Below are positions 7,859 through 16,729 of a DNA stretch of 36,694 nucleotides, one piece after another. Source of the DNA: Streptosporangiaceae bacterium. Lineage in GTDB: Bacteria; Actinomycetota; Actinomycetes; Streptosporangiales; Streptosporangiaceae. Within the stretch, counting starts at the first letter, position 1; each line of letters starts with the position of its first letter. The stretch lies in the NCBI GenBank assembly GCA_025964715.1, contig JAOPYH010000438.1:1-36694 (forward strand), in the 5' to 3' direction. The notes beneath the pieces were generated by a model that searched no databases, had not been told where the DNA came from, and saw nothing but the letters and a program-made list of their open reading frames with translations. The translations under genes and the position numbers were made by a program.

Positions 7859-9115
7859 TCATGGTCCTCCGTCCCTGCGGTCACGGCCGTCACCGGGCCT
7901 CATCAGCACCGCCGGCCGCACCGCACCCTTGCCGAACCTGCTGGCCGCCTGGTCCATGACCCGCTCGGCCTCCCGCCAGCCGGTCTCCCGCTCGCCGAGG
8001 GCCAGCTGACGGGGCGCGTCCCCGGCGGCCCGGAGGTTCTCCACCCGCACTCCGACGAGCCGCAGGGGGGTCCCGGCAAGCCCGGTGGCCTCGTAGAGCT
8101 CACAGGCGGTGGCATAAATCACTCGCGCGAGGTCGGTCGGGTCGGTCAGCGTCCGCGCACGCGTCAGGGTCTTGAAGTCGGCCATCCTTAGTTTGACGCT
8201 CACCGTGCGGCCCACGTGCCCGCCGGCGCGCATCCGGGCGCCGACCTTCTCGGCCAGCCGCAGCAGCTCGCGCCGGATGACCTCCGGAGCGCCGATGTCC
8301 TCATCGAAGGTCTCCTCCGCACCGATGCTCTTGTCAGGTGAGGCCGGGACCACCGACCGCGGGTCCCGCCCCCAGGCGAGCTCGTGCAGGTGCGCGCCGG
8401 CCGCGGCGCCCAGCTCGCGCTGCAGCACCGCCGGCGGCACCTCTGCGAGATCACGAACCGTCCGCAGTCCGAGCCGGGTGAGGGATTGCTCCGTGCGCTC
8501 CCCCACGCCCCACAGCGCCGCGACCGGCAGGTCGTGCAGGAACTCGATGACGCCGTCCGCCGGAACCACGAGCATGCCGTCGGGCTTGCAGCGGGTGGAG
8601 GCCAGCTTGGCCACGAACTTGGTGCTCGCCACCCCTACCGAGCAGGTGATGCCCTGCTGCTCGAAGACCTGTGCCCGGATCAGGCCGGCGATCTCGGCCG
8701 GCCTGCCGAGCCTGCGCAGAGCGCCGGCGATGTCGAGGAACGCCTCGTCCATGGCCAGCGGTTCGACCAACGGGGTGATGGACCGGAAGATCTCCATGAC
8801 GGCCACCGAAACCCGGGCGTAGACGTCATGCCGCGGCGGCAGGACCACGGCCCGCGGGCACAGCCGGCGGGCGCGGGACATGGGCATGGCGGAGTGCACG
8901 CCATAGGCCCGTACCTCGTAGGAGGCCGCCGCCACCACGCCCCGCGGTCCCGCGCCGCCGACGACCACGGGCCGGCCGCGCAGCTCGGGCCGGTACAGCA
9001 GCTCCACGCTGACGAAGAACGCGTCCATGTCGACGTGCAGGATGTCGCAGCCCGTGTCGTCGGCCGGTGGGCCCGGCTGCGGCCCCGGCCGGTGCAGCTG
9101 TTGTTTACGGCTCAT
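7859..9115 (-). CDS. dinB: DNA polymerase IV (Y-family, DinB)
   Basis: 418 aa. The palm catalytic acids are visible: Asp29 in HVDMDAFFVSVE, and Asp124-Glu125 in PLAMDEAFLDIAG. Also present are SYEVRAYGVHSAMPM, SVGVASTKFVAKLAS, and helix-hairpin-helix-like text around LWGVGERTEQSLTRLGLRTVRDLA. The C-terminal little-finger domain is complete, and a QLALGE stretch near the end may be a beta-clamp-binding peptide. Pol IV carries out translesion synthesis. The start is ATG 9115 with GGAGG about 10 nt upstream; an ATG 13 codons earlier lacks a ribosome-binding site. It lies 42 bp after the methyltransferase stop and ends at a strong terminator. No SOS-type box was found upstream. Confidence 0.93.
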   Translation of the reverse strand: MSRKQQLHRPGPQPGPPADDTGCDILHVDMDAFFVSVELLYRPELRGRPVVVGGAGPRGVVAAASYEVRAYGVHSAMPMSRARRLCPRAVVLPPRHDVYARVSVAVMEIFRSITPLVEPLAMDEAFLDIAGALRRLGRPAEIAGLIRAQVFEQQGITCSVGVASTKFVAKLASTRCKPDGMLVVPADGVIEFLHDLPVAALWGVGERTEQSLTRLGLRTVRDLAEVPPAVLQRELGAAAGAHLHELAWGRDPRSVVPASPDKSIGAEETFDEDIGAPEVIRRELLRLAEKVGARMRAGGHVGRTVSVKLRMADFKTLTRARTLTDPTDLARVIYATACELYEATGLAGTPLRLVGVRVENLRAAGDAPRQLALGERETGWREAERVMDQAASRFGKGAVRPAVLMRPGDGRDRRDGGP

Positions 9116-9157
9116 CCGGCGGCACCTCCACAGGTCGCGCGGTGCGCCGAGCATGGG

Positions 9158-9961
9158 TCAGGCACGGTGCGCCAGCAGGTGCAGCTGGGCGGCGAGATCA
9201 CGCAGCACCGGATGGGTCGAGGCCGCGGCCTCCAGTGCGATGAGCGCCTGGGCCGCCTCGGGATCTCCGTCGACGAGCGCGCTCGGGACCAGATCGGCGA
9301 AGATTCGCACGCCCTGCACCTCACCAACCCGGAGGCCGGCGCGCTCGGCGAGCTCGGCGAGGGTGTCGCGGGTGAAGCGGCGTGGCACCGGATCCCGGTC
9401 GCCCCAGCGGCCGGCCGGATCGGTGAGCAGCCTGCGTGCGTCGTCGAAGTGCCCGCTCACGGCCCGGTGCAGTGCCGTCGCGACCTGGCCGGAGACGAGC
9501 ACGCTCACCGCCCCGCCGGGCCGCACGGTCCGCGCCATGGCGGCGAAGACCAGCGCCGGATCCTCGACGTACTCCAGCACGCTGTGGCACAGGATCAGGT
9601 CGGCGCAGGCGGGACCGACCATGCCGAGGAGATCGTCAGCGTCGCCCTGGACGGCGTTGACCGTGACATCGGACTCCGCCGCTCGGCGCTCCAGCGCCGC
9701 GAGGGCGTCGGGGCTCGCGTCCACGACCGTGACCCGGTGCCCCAGTTGCGCCAGTGGCACGGCGAACCCACCGGTGCCGCCGCCCGCGTCCACCACGTCC
9801 AGCGCGGCCCGTCCCGAGGCCTTGGCCGCCTGGTCCAGCACCTCGCGCAGGACCTCCCACACGACGGCGGTCCGGACCATGCTGGAACTGCGCGCACCGG
9901 ACCGCTTCCGCGGCTGGTCTCCGCCGCTGTAGGCCACGGCGTCCCCCCTCCCGTCGGTCAC
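9158..9961 (-). CDS. Class I SAM-dependent methyltransferase, substrate unknown
   Basis: 267 aa. SAM motif I is VVDAGGGTGGFAVPLA (about residues 56-71), followed by VTVVDASPDALAALE (motif II acidic residue) and the motif-IV-like DLILCHSVLEYVEDP, then VRPGGAVSVLVSG. The N-terminus SSSMVRTAVVWEVL fits small-molecule or rRNA-type class I enzymes, and CmoA/BioC-like folds share these motifs. The start is GTG 9961 after GGTGGGGGC. It is placed upstream of dinB and 55 bp after nusB. The substrate cannot be read from the sequence. Confidence 0.82.
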   Translation of the reverse strand: MTDGRGDAVAYSGGDQPRKRSGARSSSMVRTAVVWEVLREVLDQAAKASGRAALDVVDAGGGTGGFAVPLAQLGHRVTVVDASPDALAALERRAAESDVTVNAVQGDADDLLGMVGPACADLILCHSVLEYVEDPALVFAAMARTVRPGGAVSVLVSGQVATALHRAVSGHFDDARRLLTDPAGRWGDRDPVPRRFTRDTLAELAERAGLRVGEVQGVRIFADLVPSALVDGDPEAAQALIALEAAASTHPVLRDLAAQLHLLAHRA

Positions 9962-10016
9962 GCCCCCACCCTAGCCACGGCGTCCGACAACGCGGCAGCC
10001 CTCGCCCATGACCGGA

Positions 10017-10433
10017 TCAGAGCGCAAGAGAGGGCTTGAGCTGTTGCAGCCGCGCCAGGAGGCCGTTGACGAACCGAGGGGACTCTTCGGTGGAGAAGTC
10101 CGTGGCGAGCGCCACGGCCTCGCTGATGGCCACCGGGTCCGGGATGTCGTCGACCCACAAGAGCTCATAGAGGCCGAGCCGCAGGATGGTGCGGTCGACC
10201 GCCGGCATGCGGTCGAGGGTCCACCCGAGCGCATAGGTCGCGATCAGCTCGTCGATGCGTTCAAGGTGTTCCTGCACCCCTTCGACCAGGCGCAGCGCGT
10301 ATCCCTCCTCGGCGAGCTGCTCGGCCTCGGGCCGGCCCCGGGCGGTCAGCACATCCGCCGTGGGGACCTTTCGCTGCTCCGCCTCGAACAGCACTTCGAA
10401 GGCCCGTTTGCGAGCTTTGCTCCGGGCGGCCAT
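10017..10433 (-). CDS. nusB: Transcription antitermination factor NusB
   Basis: 138 aa, full length. Family text is clear: SKARKRAFEVLFEAEQR (N-terminal Arg-rich helix that binds boxA RNA), then AVDRTILRLGLYELLW, PDPVAISEAVALATDFSTEESPRFVNGLL. NusB with NusE/S10 supports antitermination at rRNA operons. ATG 10433-10431 overlaps the efp TGA by one base (TGATG), so the two are translationally coupled. The efp-nusB order is conserved in actinobacteria. In Streptomyces bldD follows nusB; here it is a methyltransferase and dinB. Confidence 0.96.
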   Translation of the reverse strand: MAARSKARKRAFEVLFEAEQRKVPTADVLTARGRPEAEQLAEEGYALRLVEGVQEHLERIDELIATYALGWTLDRMPAVDRTILRLGLYELLWVDDIPDPVAISEAVALATDFSTEESPRFVNGLLARLQQLKPSLAL

Positions 10434-10993
10434 CAGCCGCGGCCGAGGTACTCGCCGGACCGGGTGTCGACCTTGACCTTCTCACCGGTGGTGATGAACA
10501 GCGGCACCTTGATCTCCGCGCCGGTCTCCAGCGTCGCCGGCTTGGTGCCACCGGTGGAGCGGTCGCCCTGCAGGCCCGGCTCGGTGTGGGTCACCTCGAG
10601 AACGGCCGCCGCGGGCAGGTCGAGGTACAGCGGGGCGCCGTCGTGGAGGGCCACCGTGGCCATGGTGTTCTCCAGCAGGTAGTTGGCGGCGTCGCCGACC
10701 GTCGTGTCGGAGATGTGCACCATGTCGTAGGTCTCGGTGTCCATGAAGACGAACTCGTCGCCGTCTTTGTAGGAGTACTGCATCTCGCGCTTGTCGACGT
10801 TGGCCACGTCCACCTTGACGCCGGCGTTGAAGGTCTTGTCGACAACCTTGCCCGAGAGCACGTTCTTCAGCTTGGTGCGGACAAACGCGCCGCCCTTACC
10901 GGGCTTGACGTGCTGGAACTCCACGACGGCCCACAGATCGCCACCGTCGAGCTTCAGGACCAGTCCGTTCTTGAGGTCGTTCGTCGTCGCCAC
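10433..10993 (-). CDS. efp: Elongation factor P
   Basis: 186 aa, canonical length. It reads [17 protein letters not shown] with the tip loop KPGKGGAF; Lys33 corresponds to the modifiable Lys34 of E. coli EF-P. The C-terminal OB domains end with [15 protein letters not shown] relieves ribosome stalling at polyproline motifs. The GTG start at 10993 has GGGAGAG about 8 nt upstream; a much longer frame upstream in phase is spurious because it overlaps the aminopeptidase gene. No EpmA/EpmB-type modification gene is in the window. Confidence 0.96.
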   Translation of the reverse strand: MATTNDLKNGLVLKLDGGDLWAVVEFQHVKPGKGGAFVRTKLKNVLSGKVVDKTFNAGVKVDVANVDKREMQYSYKDGDEFVFMDTETYDMVHISDTTVGDAANYLLENTMATVALHDGAPLYLDLPAAAVLEVTHTEPGLQGDRSTGGTKPATLETGAEIKVPLFITTGEKVKVDTRSGEYLGRG

Positions 10994-11024
10994 TAGGTCG
11001 TCTCTCCCGTACGTGGGCCGCCCG

Positions 11025-12098
11025 TCACAGAACGAGCAGCTCCTTGGTCGTCTTGGTGAGGAGCTCCGGGCCGTCCGCCCGGACCACCAGCGTGTCCTCG
11101 ATGCGGACCCCGCCCCGGCCGTCGAGGTAGACGCCCGGCTCGGCGGTGATCGGAACCCGATCACCCAGTTTACCGTTCTTGTCATACCCCAGTAGCGGCG
11201 ACTCGTGGATCTCCAGCCCCACGCCGTGCCCCAGCCCGTGGGTGAAATGGTCACCGTGGCCGGCGGCCTTGATGATGTCACGAGCGGCGGCGTCGACCGC
11301 CTTGATCTCTGCGCCTGGCACGGCCGCGGCACAGCTCGCCGCCTGGGCCGAGGCGACGAGGTCGTAGAGGTCCCGCTGCCAATCCGCCACACGGCCCACC
11401 GCGACGGTCCGGGTCATGTCCGCGTGATAGCCCTCGTGCAGCGCGCCGAAGTCCATGGTGATCAGGTCACCCCGCTCCAGCGCCCGGCCGCCGGGGCGGT
11501 GGTGCGGGATCGCGCCGTGCGCGCCGCCGGCGACGATGGACTCGAACGCCGGCCGTTCCGCGCCGAGATCCACCATCCGCCGCTCCAGGGCGACGGCTAT
11601 CTCTCGTTCAGTCACGCCGGGAGCGATCATCGGGACCACGTCGGTGAAGGCCTGGTCGGTGATCGCGCACGCCTGCCGGAGGAGGCCGATCTCGTCCTCG
11701 TCCTTGACCCTGCGCAGTTTCTCGACGGCCCGCCCGAGTGGCACGAGTTCGAGGGCCTCCTCGGCCAGCCGGCCGTGCTCCTCCACCGTCATGGCATGCG
11801 CCTCGAACCCGAGCCGGCCGACCTCGTCGCCGGCCGCCCGGGCCACGAGCGTCGCGGCGGTCGCCCGGTCCACCACGATCTCAAGCTCGGGACAGACCGC
11901 TGCGGCCGTCCCTGCGTAACGGCCGTCAGTGCACAGGACCGCCGTCCCGCCGGACCCGACGAGCAGCGCGGCATTGGAGCTCGCCAGGCCGGTGAGGTAG
12001 CGCACGTTGACCAGGTCGGTCACGAGCGCGGCCTCGGCACCACGTTCGATGACGAGCTCGGCCAGCCGCTCCCGGCGCAGGCTGTGGATCTCGGGCAT
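11025..12098 (-). CDS. pepQ: Xaa-Pro aminopeptidase / M24 family metallopeptidase
   Basis: 357 aa. It has an N-terminal creatinase-like domain ([23 protein letters not shown]) and a pita-bread catalytic domain. The five metal ligands are visible: the Asp of [16 protein letters not shown] (both Asp), the His of [15 protein letters not shown], and the Glu residues of TAEPGVYL and [10 protein letters not shown]. It removes N-terminal residues before proline or cleaves X-Pro dipeptides; the split between PepP and PepQ is not certain from sequence, so the symbol is tentative. I chose ATG 12098 ([15 protein letters not shown]); a TTG ten codons upstream is possible. Immediately upstream of efp (31 bp), a conserved pairing in actinobacteria that links proline-related peptide turnover with EF-P. 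Confidence 0.88.
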   Translation of the reverse strand: MPEIHSLRRERLAELVIERGAEAALVTDLVNVRYLTGLASSNAALLVGSGGTAVLCTDGRYAGTAAAVCPELEIVVDRATAATLVARAAGDEVGRLGFEAHAMTVEEHGRLAEEALELVPLGRAVEKLRRVKDEDEIGLLRQACAITDQAFTDVVPMIAPGVTEREIAVALERRMVDLGAERPAFESIVAGGAHGAIPHHRPGGRALERGDLITMDFGALHEGYHADMTRTVAVGRVADWQRDLYDLVASAQAASCAAAVPGAEIKAVDAAARDIIKAAGHGDHFTHGLGHGVGLEIHESPLLGYDKNGKLGDRVPITAEPGVYLDGRGGVRIEDTLVVRADGPELLTKTTKELLVL

Positions 12099-12128
12099 GC
12101 CCTGACTGTATCCGCGACCGCGACGCAA

Positions 12129-12162
12129 CGCGTGATCACGGCGGCTCAGCCGTGATCACGCG
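12129..12162 (-). terminator. 14-bp perfect inverted repeat, probable terminator of the F420-type oxidoreductase gene
   Basis: Arms 12129-12142 and 12149-12162 are perfect reverse complements (CGCGTGATCACGGC and partner) with a 6-nt loop. It begins 12 bp beyond the stop of the oxidoreductase gene and ends before the aminopeptidase start. There is no T-run, as is common in high-GC actinobacteria. Each arm itself contains the palindrome CGTGATCACG, so a protein-binding role is also possible. Confidence 0.65.
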
Positions 12163-12174
12163 CCTTTCGCTGGG

Positions 12175-13224
12175 TCAGAGGTCGGCGGCCATCTCGCGAA
12201 TCTTCTCGATCAGAGCGAGGCGGGCCTTGTGGTCGCCTGCGACGGGCGTGACGTTCAGTGTCGTCACACCGGATTCCTTCATGGCCGCCAGCCGCTCCTT
12301 CACGTGCGACTCCGGGCCGATCAGCGACATCTTCTCCAGGAGCTCGCCGGGGACCTTCGCGGCGGCCTCTTCCTTCTTGCCGTCGAGGTAGAGATCCTGG
12401 ATCTCCTCGGCCTCCTTCTCCCAGCCATAGCGGCGGCAGAGGTCGTTGTAGAAGTTCCGGCCCTTGGCGCCCATCCCGCCGATGTAGAGCGCTGCCATCG
12501 GCCGGCCGAACTCGCGGTAGCCCTCCACGTCGTCGCCGATCGCCAGGTGGGCCTGGGCGACCACGTCTAGCTCACCGAGCGACGGGTCCCGCTTGGCCTT
12601 GCCCGCCGCCAGGGACGGGCCCCACACGTCGGCGGCCTTCTCGGGCAGATAGAAGATCGGCTCCCAGCCCTCGGCGATCTCGGCGGTGAGCTCCACGTTC
12701 TTCGGGCCGATGGCCGCGATCAGCACGGGGATCCGCGGCCGGACCGGGTGGTTGATGATCTTCAGAGGCTTACCGAGCCCGGTGCCCTTCTCGGCCGGCA
12801 GCGGCAGCGTGTAATGCTTGCCGTCGTAGGTCAGCGGCTCCTCGCGCTTCCACACCTTGCGGCAGATCTCGACGATCTCGCGGGTGCGGGCCAGCGGAGC
12901 GTGAAAGGGCACACCGTGGAAGCCCTCGATGACCTGTGGCCCGGAGGACCCCAGGCCGAGCGTGAACCGGCCCTCGGAGACGTGGTCGAGGCCCGCGGCG
13001 GTCATCGCGAGCAGCGACGGCGTGCGCGAGTAGATGTTGAGAATCCCGGAAGCGATCTCGAGCCGCTCGGTCTTGGCCGCGATGTAACCCATCTGGCTCA
13101 CCGCGTCGAAGCTGTAGAGCTCGGCCACGTAGACGATGTCGAGTCCGGCCTTCTCGTAGTCGACCAGTTCCTCGACGGTCTCCTTGAAGCCGCCCGAGTA
13201 GTTCAGAGCCATCCCGATGCGCAT
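12175..13224 (-). CDS. LLM-class (F420-dependent type) oxidoreductase
   Basis: 349 aa, typical of the luciferase-like monooxygenase family. It opens MRIGMALNYSGGFKETVEEL and carries LDIVYVAELYSFDAVSQMGY, TPSLLAMTAAGLDHVSEGRFTLGLGSSGPQV (the family's conserved central motif) and IPVLIAAIGPKNVELTAEIAEGW. These fit the MSMEG_2256/F420-dependent G6PD-like sequence group in actinobacteria, which use coenzyme F420. The substrate is unknown. ATG 13224 is preceded by AGGGAGGAT. It has its own operator-like promoter (13242-13260) and a terminator, so it is an independent unit inserted between the aminopeptidase and aroQ. Confidence 0.87.
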   Translation of the reverse strand: MRIGMALNYSGGFKETVEELVDYEKAGLDIVYVAELYSFDAVSQMGYIAAKTERLEIASGILNIYSRTPSLLAMTAAGLDHVSEGRFTLGLGSSGPQVIEGFHGVPFHAPLARTREIVEICRKVWKREEPLTYDGKHYTLPLPAEKGTGLGKPLKIINHPVRPRIPVLIAAIGPKNVELTAEIAEGWEPIFYLPEKAADVWGPSLAAGKAKRDPSLGELDVVAQAHLAIGDDVEGYREFGRPMAALYIGGMGAKGRNFYNDLCRRYGWEKEAEEIQDLYLDGKKEEAAAKVPGELLEKMSLIGPESHVKERLAAMKESGVTTLNVTPVAGDHKARLALIEKIREMAADL

Positions 13225-13241
13225 CCGGCATCCTCCCTTAG

Positions 13242-13260
13242 AACCGAATTGGATTCAGTT
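13242..13260 (-). promoter_or_regulatory. Imperfect palindrome (operator candidate) upstream of the F420-type oxidoreductase
   Basis: On the minus strand, AACTGAATC-C-AATTCGGTT has 7 of 9 matched positions between arms. It sits about 18 bp before the ATG, in the only AT-rich patch of the 77-bp gap to aroQ. This is the size and form of a TetR- or GntR-family operator; the regulator is not encoded next to it. Confidence 0.45.
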
Positions 13261-13301
13261 GCCGCTGCCAGCAGATTAGCGCGCCGGTCCGTTGCGGCCG
13301 G

Positions 13302-13760
13302 TCAGCCCGGTCCCGAGCCGTCCGCCTCGGCAAGCAGCTCGGCGACGGCCTGCAACGCCAGTACGTAGGACATGAACCCGAATCCCGCGATCGTGCCGGT
13401 GGCCACCCCGGCCACCACCGAGGTGTGCCGGAACTCCTCACGGGTGGCCGGGTTGGAGATGTGCACCTCGATGAGCGGAGCCGTGCGCTGTGCCAGCGCG
13501 TCCCGCAGGGCGTACGAGTAGTGCGTGAACGCTGCCGGGTTCAGCACCACGGGCGTCTTGGAGTCGGCCGCCTCGTGGACCCAGTGGACCAGCTCGGCCT
13601 CGTCGTCGGTCTGCCGCACCTCGACGTGCAGACCCAGCCTGCGCCCGGTCTCCCGGCAGAGCGCCACGAGATCGTCGAAGGTGTGGGCGCCGTAGACGTC
13701 CGGCTCACGCGTTCCGAGCCGCGCTAGGTTGGGCCCGTTGAGCACCAGCACACTTCTCAT
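13302..13760 (-). CDS. aroQ: Type II 3-dehydroquinate dehydratase
   Basis: 152 aa, normal for the dodecameric type II enzyme. It contains [19 protein letters not shown], whose flexible-loop Arg and the Tyr of DVYG match the catalytic loop, then [16 protein letters not shown] and the catalytic-His region [19 protein letters not shown]. It dehydrates 3-dehydroquinate to 3-dehydroshikimate, the third step of the shikimate pathway. ATG 13760 has AGGGGTGAG upstream; 43 bp follow the aroB stop. It is the last gene of an aroC-aroK-aroB-aroQ run, all on the minus strand. Confidence 0.95.
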   Translation of the reverse strand: MRSVLVLNGPNLARLGTREPDVYGAHTFDDLVALCRETGRRLGLHVEVRQTDDEAELVHWVHEAADSKTPVVLNPAAFTHYSYALRDALAQRTAPLIEVHISNPATREEFRHTSVVAGVATGTIAGFGFMSYVLALQAVAELLAEADGSGPG

Positions 13761-13803
13761 CGGCTCACCCCTGCCATCGTCGGGAAGACGTCCCTGGGCC
13801 GGA

Positions 13804-14880
13804 TCACCGGGACACCCGCCGGTAGGCGCTCTCGAGCAGGGTCTCGTCCGGCGCTTCGAGACGACCCGGCTTGGCCAGGCCGTCGAGGACCACGAACCGC
13901 AGCCGTGCGCCCCGGGTCTTCTTGTCGAGCCGCATGGCCTCGCGCAGGGCCGGCCAGGCTTCCGCGCCGTAGGAGGTCGGCAGCCCCACCGACGTGAGGA
14001 CCGAGCGATGCCGGTCGGCGACGGCGTCTTCCAGACGTCCGGTCAGCCGCCCCAGTTCGGCCGCGTAGACCATCCCGATGGCCACCGCGTGCCCGTGCCG
14101 GAACCGGTAGGCCTCGACCTTCTCGATGGCGTGGGCGAGGGTGTGGCCATAGTTGAGGATCTCCCGCAGCCCGCTCTCCTTGAGATCCGTCGAGACCACG
14201 TCGGCCTTGACCCGTACGGCCCGCTCGACGAGTTCCCGGGTGTGCGGGCCGCCCGGCTCGGCGGCCCCTTCGGGATCGTCCTCGATCAGGTCCAGGATCG
14301 TCGGGTCGGCGATGAACCCCGCCTTGATCACCTCGGCCAGGCCGCTGATGTAGTCCTCGTGGGACATGGTCATCAGCGTGGTGACTTCGCAGAGCACCCC
14401 GGCCGGTGGGTGGAAGGCGCCGACAAGGTTCTTGCCCTCGGCGATGTTGATGCCGGTCTTACCCCCCACCGCGGCGTCCACCATGCCGAGCAGGGTGGTT
14501 GGCACGAGGACGGACTTGACGCCGCGCAGCCACGACGCGGCCGCGAACCCGGCCAGGTCGGTCGTCGCACCTCCACCGACGCCGACGACCGCGTCGGAGC
14601 GCGTGACGCCGAGCTCGGCGAAGCGAGACCAGAGCCCGGCCAGCACACCGATCTCCTTGGCGGCCTCCCCGTCGGGCACCGGCACCGCATGGGTGACATA
14701 GCCGGCCTGCTCCAGTGCCCCGCACACCGGCCGGGCGATCTCCGGAAGCCCTTGCGCGTGCACCACGGCGACCGTACGGACGCCGTCACCGAGCAGTCCC
14801 GCGAGCTCGTTCAGCCCGCCCGTGCCCACGACGACGTCGTACGGGTCGCCGCCCCGCACCGCGATCCTGGTCGCCGTCAA
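13804..14880 (-). CDS. aroB: 3-dehydroquinate synthase
   Basis: 358 aa, expected length. NAD- and metal-binding motifs are present: [22 protein letters not shown] (about residues 100-121), [19 protein letters not shown], and the metal-ligand region [12 protein letters not shown] with later [12 protein letters not shown]. It converts DAHP to 3-dehydroquinate. The start is TTG (14880-14878), overlapping the aroK stop (TTGA), with AGGGAG just upstream inside aroK, so it is translationally coupled to aroK. Confidence 0.95.
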   Translation of the reverse strand: MTATRIAVRGGDPYDVVVGTGGLNELAGLLGDGVRTVAVVHAQGLPEIARPVCGALEQAGYVTHAVPVPDGEAAKEIGVLAGLWSRFAELGVTRSDAVVGVGGGATTDLAGFAAASWLRGVKSVLVPTTLLGMVDAAVGGKTGINIAEGKNLVGAFHPPAGVLCEVTTLMTMSHEDYISGLAEVIKAGFIADPTILDLIEDDPEGAAEPGGPHTRELVERAVRVKADVVSTDLKESGLREILNYGHTLAHAIEKVEAYRFRHGHAVAIGMVYAAELGRLTGRLEDAVADRHRSVLTSVGLPTSYGAEAWPALREAMRLDKKTRGARLRFVVLDGLAKPGRLEAPDETLLESAYRRVSR

Positions 14881-15380
14881 AACAGCTCCCTGATGATCTC
14901 TTCGACGATGACGCCGGGCTCGCGTCCGTCCGTCGCGACGGCGATCGTGGCGAGGCGTTCGTAGACCGGTCGCCGTTCCTCCATGAGCTTGCGCATCTGG
15001 CTGCGCGGGTTGAGCACCAGCAGCGGCCGGGCGGAGGCGAGCCCCACCCGCTTGATCGCATCTGACAGCCCGACCTCGAGATAGACCACCGTGTGCTCGG
15101 CGAGGAGGGCCTGAGTGCCCTCGTCCAGGATCGCGCCGCCACCCAGCGCGAGCACGCCCTCGTGCTCCTCGAGCGCGGCGCGTACGGCCTCGCGCTCCAG
15201 ATCGCGGAAGCGAGCCTCTCCGTCGTCGATGAAGATCTCACCGACCGGCTTGCCGGCGACCACCTCGACGTCGGCGTCGGTGTCGCGGAACGCCACCGAC
15301 AGCCGCTCGGCGAGGTAGGTGCCGATCGTCGTCTTGCCGGACCCGGGCGGTCCGATGATCACTGCCTTGGGTCGGGTCAT
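14877..15380 (-). CDS. aroK: Shikimate kinase
   Basis: 167 aa. The P-loop GPPGSGKTTIG is at residues 10-20; the shikimate-binding Asp region FRDTDADVE and Arg region EARFRDLE follow, then LALGGGAILDEGT and the lid region with SARPLLVL. It phosphorylates shikimate with ATP. It lies 13 bp after the aroC stop and overlaps aroB by 4 nt, so aroC-aroK-aroB form one transcript. Confidence 0.95.
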   Translation of the reverse strand: MTRPKAVIIGPPGSGKTTIGTYLAERLSVAFRDTDADVEVVAGKPVGEIFIDDGEARFRDLEREAVRAALEEHEGVLALGGGAILDEGTQALLAEHTVVYLEVGLSDAIKRVGLASARPLLVLNPRSQMRKLMEERRPVYERLATIAVATDGREPGVIVEEIIRELF

Positions 15381-15393
15381 AGGGCTTGCTCCG

Positions 15394-16572
15394 CTACTTG
15401 ATGGTGAGGGACGAGAGGTAGCCCTGGAGGTTGCGGGCGGTCTCCTCGACGGAGTCGCCCCCGAACTTCTCCAGCACCGCCTGGGCGAGCACGAGCGCCA
15501 CCATCGCCTCGGCCACGACGCCCGCGGCCGGGACCGCTGTCACGTCACTGCGCTGGTTGATGGCCTTGGCGGCCTCTCCCGTGCGCACGTCCACGGTGTC
15601 CAGCGCGCGTGGCACGGTCGAGATCGGCTTCATGGCGGCACGCACCCGCACCGGGTCGCCGGTCGTCATGCCGCCTTCGAGGCCGCCGGCCCGGGCGGTC
15701 CGCCGCCGGATGCCGTCGGGGCTGTTCTCGATCTCGTCGTGCGCCTCGGAGCCGCGACGCCGGGCAGTGGTGAAGCCGTCGCCGACCTCGACCCCCTTGA
15801 TGGCCTGGATGCCCATGAGGGCTCCGGCCAGGCGGGCGTCGAGCCTGCGGTCCCAGTGGACGTGGCTGCCCAGGCCGGGCGGTAGGCCATAGGCCAGCAC
15901 CTCCACGACGCCACCGAGCGTGTCCCCGGCCTTCTTGATCTCGTCGATGTGGGCCACCATGGCGGCGCTGCTCTCCGGGTCGAAGCAGCGCACGGGGTCG
16001 GCGTCGATCCGGTCCAGGTCGTCCGGGCCGGGGGCGAGGCCCTCCGGCGTGCCGACCTCGCCGAGGGCGACCACGTGACTGAGGACCTCCGCGCCGCAGA
16101 CCTGCCGCAGGAAGGCCTTGGCCACCTCGCCGATCGCCACGCGGGCCGCGGTCTCGCGGGCGCTGGCCCGCTCGAGGATGGGCCGGGCGTCGTCGAAGCC
16201 GTACTTCTGCATCCCCGCGAGGTCGGCGTGCCCGGGCCGGGGCCGCGACAGCGGCGCGCTGCGCGCCTGCGCGGCGAGCGCCTCCGGGTCCACGGGGTCG
16301 GCCGACATCACCGTCTCCCACTTGGGCCACTCGGTGTTGCCCACCTCGATCGCGACCGGGCCGCCCTGGGTACGGCCGTGCCGGAGCCCGCCGACGACGG
16401 TGATCTGGTCCTGTTCGAACTTCATCCGGGCACCTCGCCCATGGCCGAGACGGCGGCGGCGCAGTGCTTCGGCGATGTCGCCCGAGGTCACGCGCACGCC
16501 GGCCGGCAGCCCTTCCAAGATTGTCACGAGGGCCGGGCCATGAGACTCCCCCGCAGTGAGCCAGCGCAGCAT
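15394..16572 (-). CDS. aroC: Chorismate synthase
   Basis: 392 aa. Signatures [19 protein letters not shown] near the N-terminus, [45 protein letters not shown], and a C-terminal [18 protein letters not shown] are all present. The enzyme makes chorismate from EPSP and needs reduced FMN. ATG 16572 ([12 protein letters not shown]) is chosen over an upstream start because family members begin here and AAAGGA lies about 9 nt upstream. It is first in the aro run and is divergent from the DeoR gene across 157 bp. Confidence 0.95.
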   Translation of the reverse strand: MLRWLTAGESHGPALVTILEGLPAGVRVTSGDIAEALRRRRLGHGRGARMKFEQDQITVVGGLRHGRTQGGPVAIEVGNTEWPKWETVMSADPVDPEALAAQARSAPLSRPRPGHADLAGMQKYGFDDARPILERASARETAARVAIGEVAKAFLRQVCGAEVLSHVVALGEVGTPEGLAPGPDDLDRIDADPVRCFDPESSAAMVAHIDEIKKAGDTLGGVVEVLAYGLPPGLGSHVHWDRRLDARLAGALMGIQAIKGVEVGDGFTTARRRGSEAHDEIENSPDGIRRRTARAGGLEGGMTTGDPVRVRAAMKPISTVPRALDTVDVRTGEAAKAINQRSDVTAVPAAGVVAEAMVALVLAQAVLEKFGGDSVEETARNLQGYLSSLTIK

Positions 16573-16694
16573 GAGGCAAATCCTTTCATCCCCCGGGAAG
16601 GCTACGCGCACAGGTCCACAGCGTGAGACACGGGCGCGCGTGGCGCAGTGAATGGCGACGCCGGTGTCCCGGGCTCGGCGGGGTCACAGTAGAG

Positions 16695-16722
16695 TCTGTG
16701 ATCGTCACAGAATCTGTCACAG
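16695..16722. promoter_or_regulatory. Clustered TCACAG/CTGTGA inverted repeats: likely operator of the DeoR operon
   Basis: TCTGTGA-TCG-TCACAGA (16695-16711) is a perfect 7-bp inverted repeat. It is followed at once by CTGTCACAG (16714-16722), a second palindrome, and a further GTCACAG half lies at 16683. They end 7 bp before the DeoR-type regulator start, where a repressor would block its own operon. The 3-bp spacing rules out a standard CRP site (6-bp spacing). Confidence 0.65.
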
Positions 16723-16729
16723 GATTGGG

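Noticed and set aside
8384..10039. A 551-codon plus-strand frame opposite dinB and the methyltransferase
   Set aside because: Antisense shadow; no recognisable domain, spans two genes and their gap.
10994..11392. N-terminal extension of efp into the aminopeptidase gene
   Set aside because: EF-P has a fixed length and start; GTG 10993 with its ribosome-binding site fits exactly.
16695..16711. CRP-type site before the DeoR gene
   Set aside because: The TGTGA and TCACA halves are 3 bp apart; CRP sites need 6 bp.
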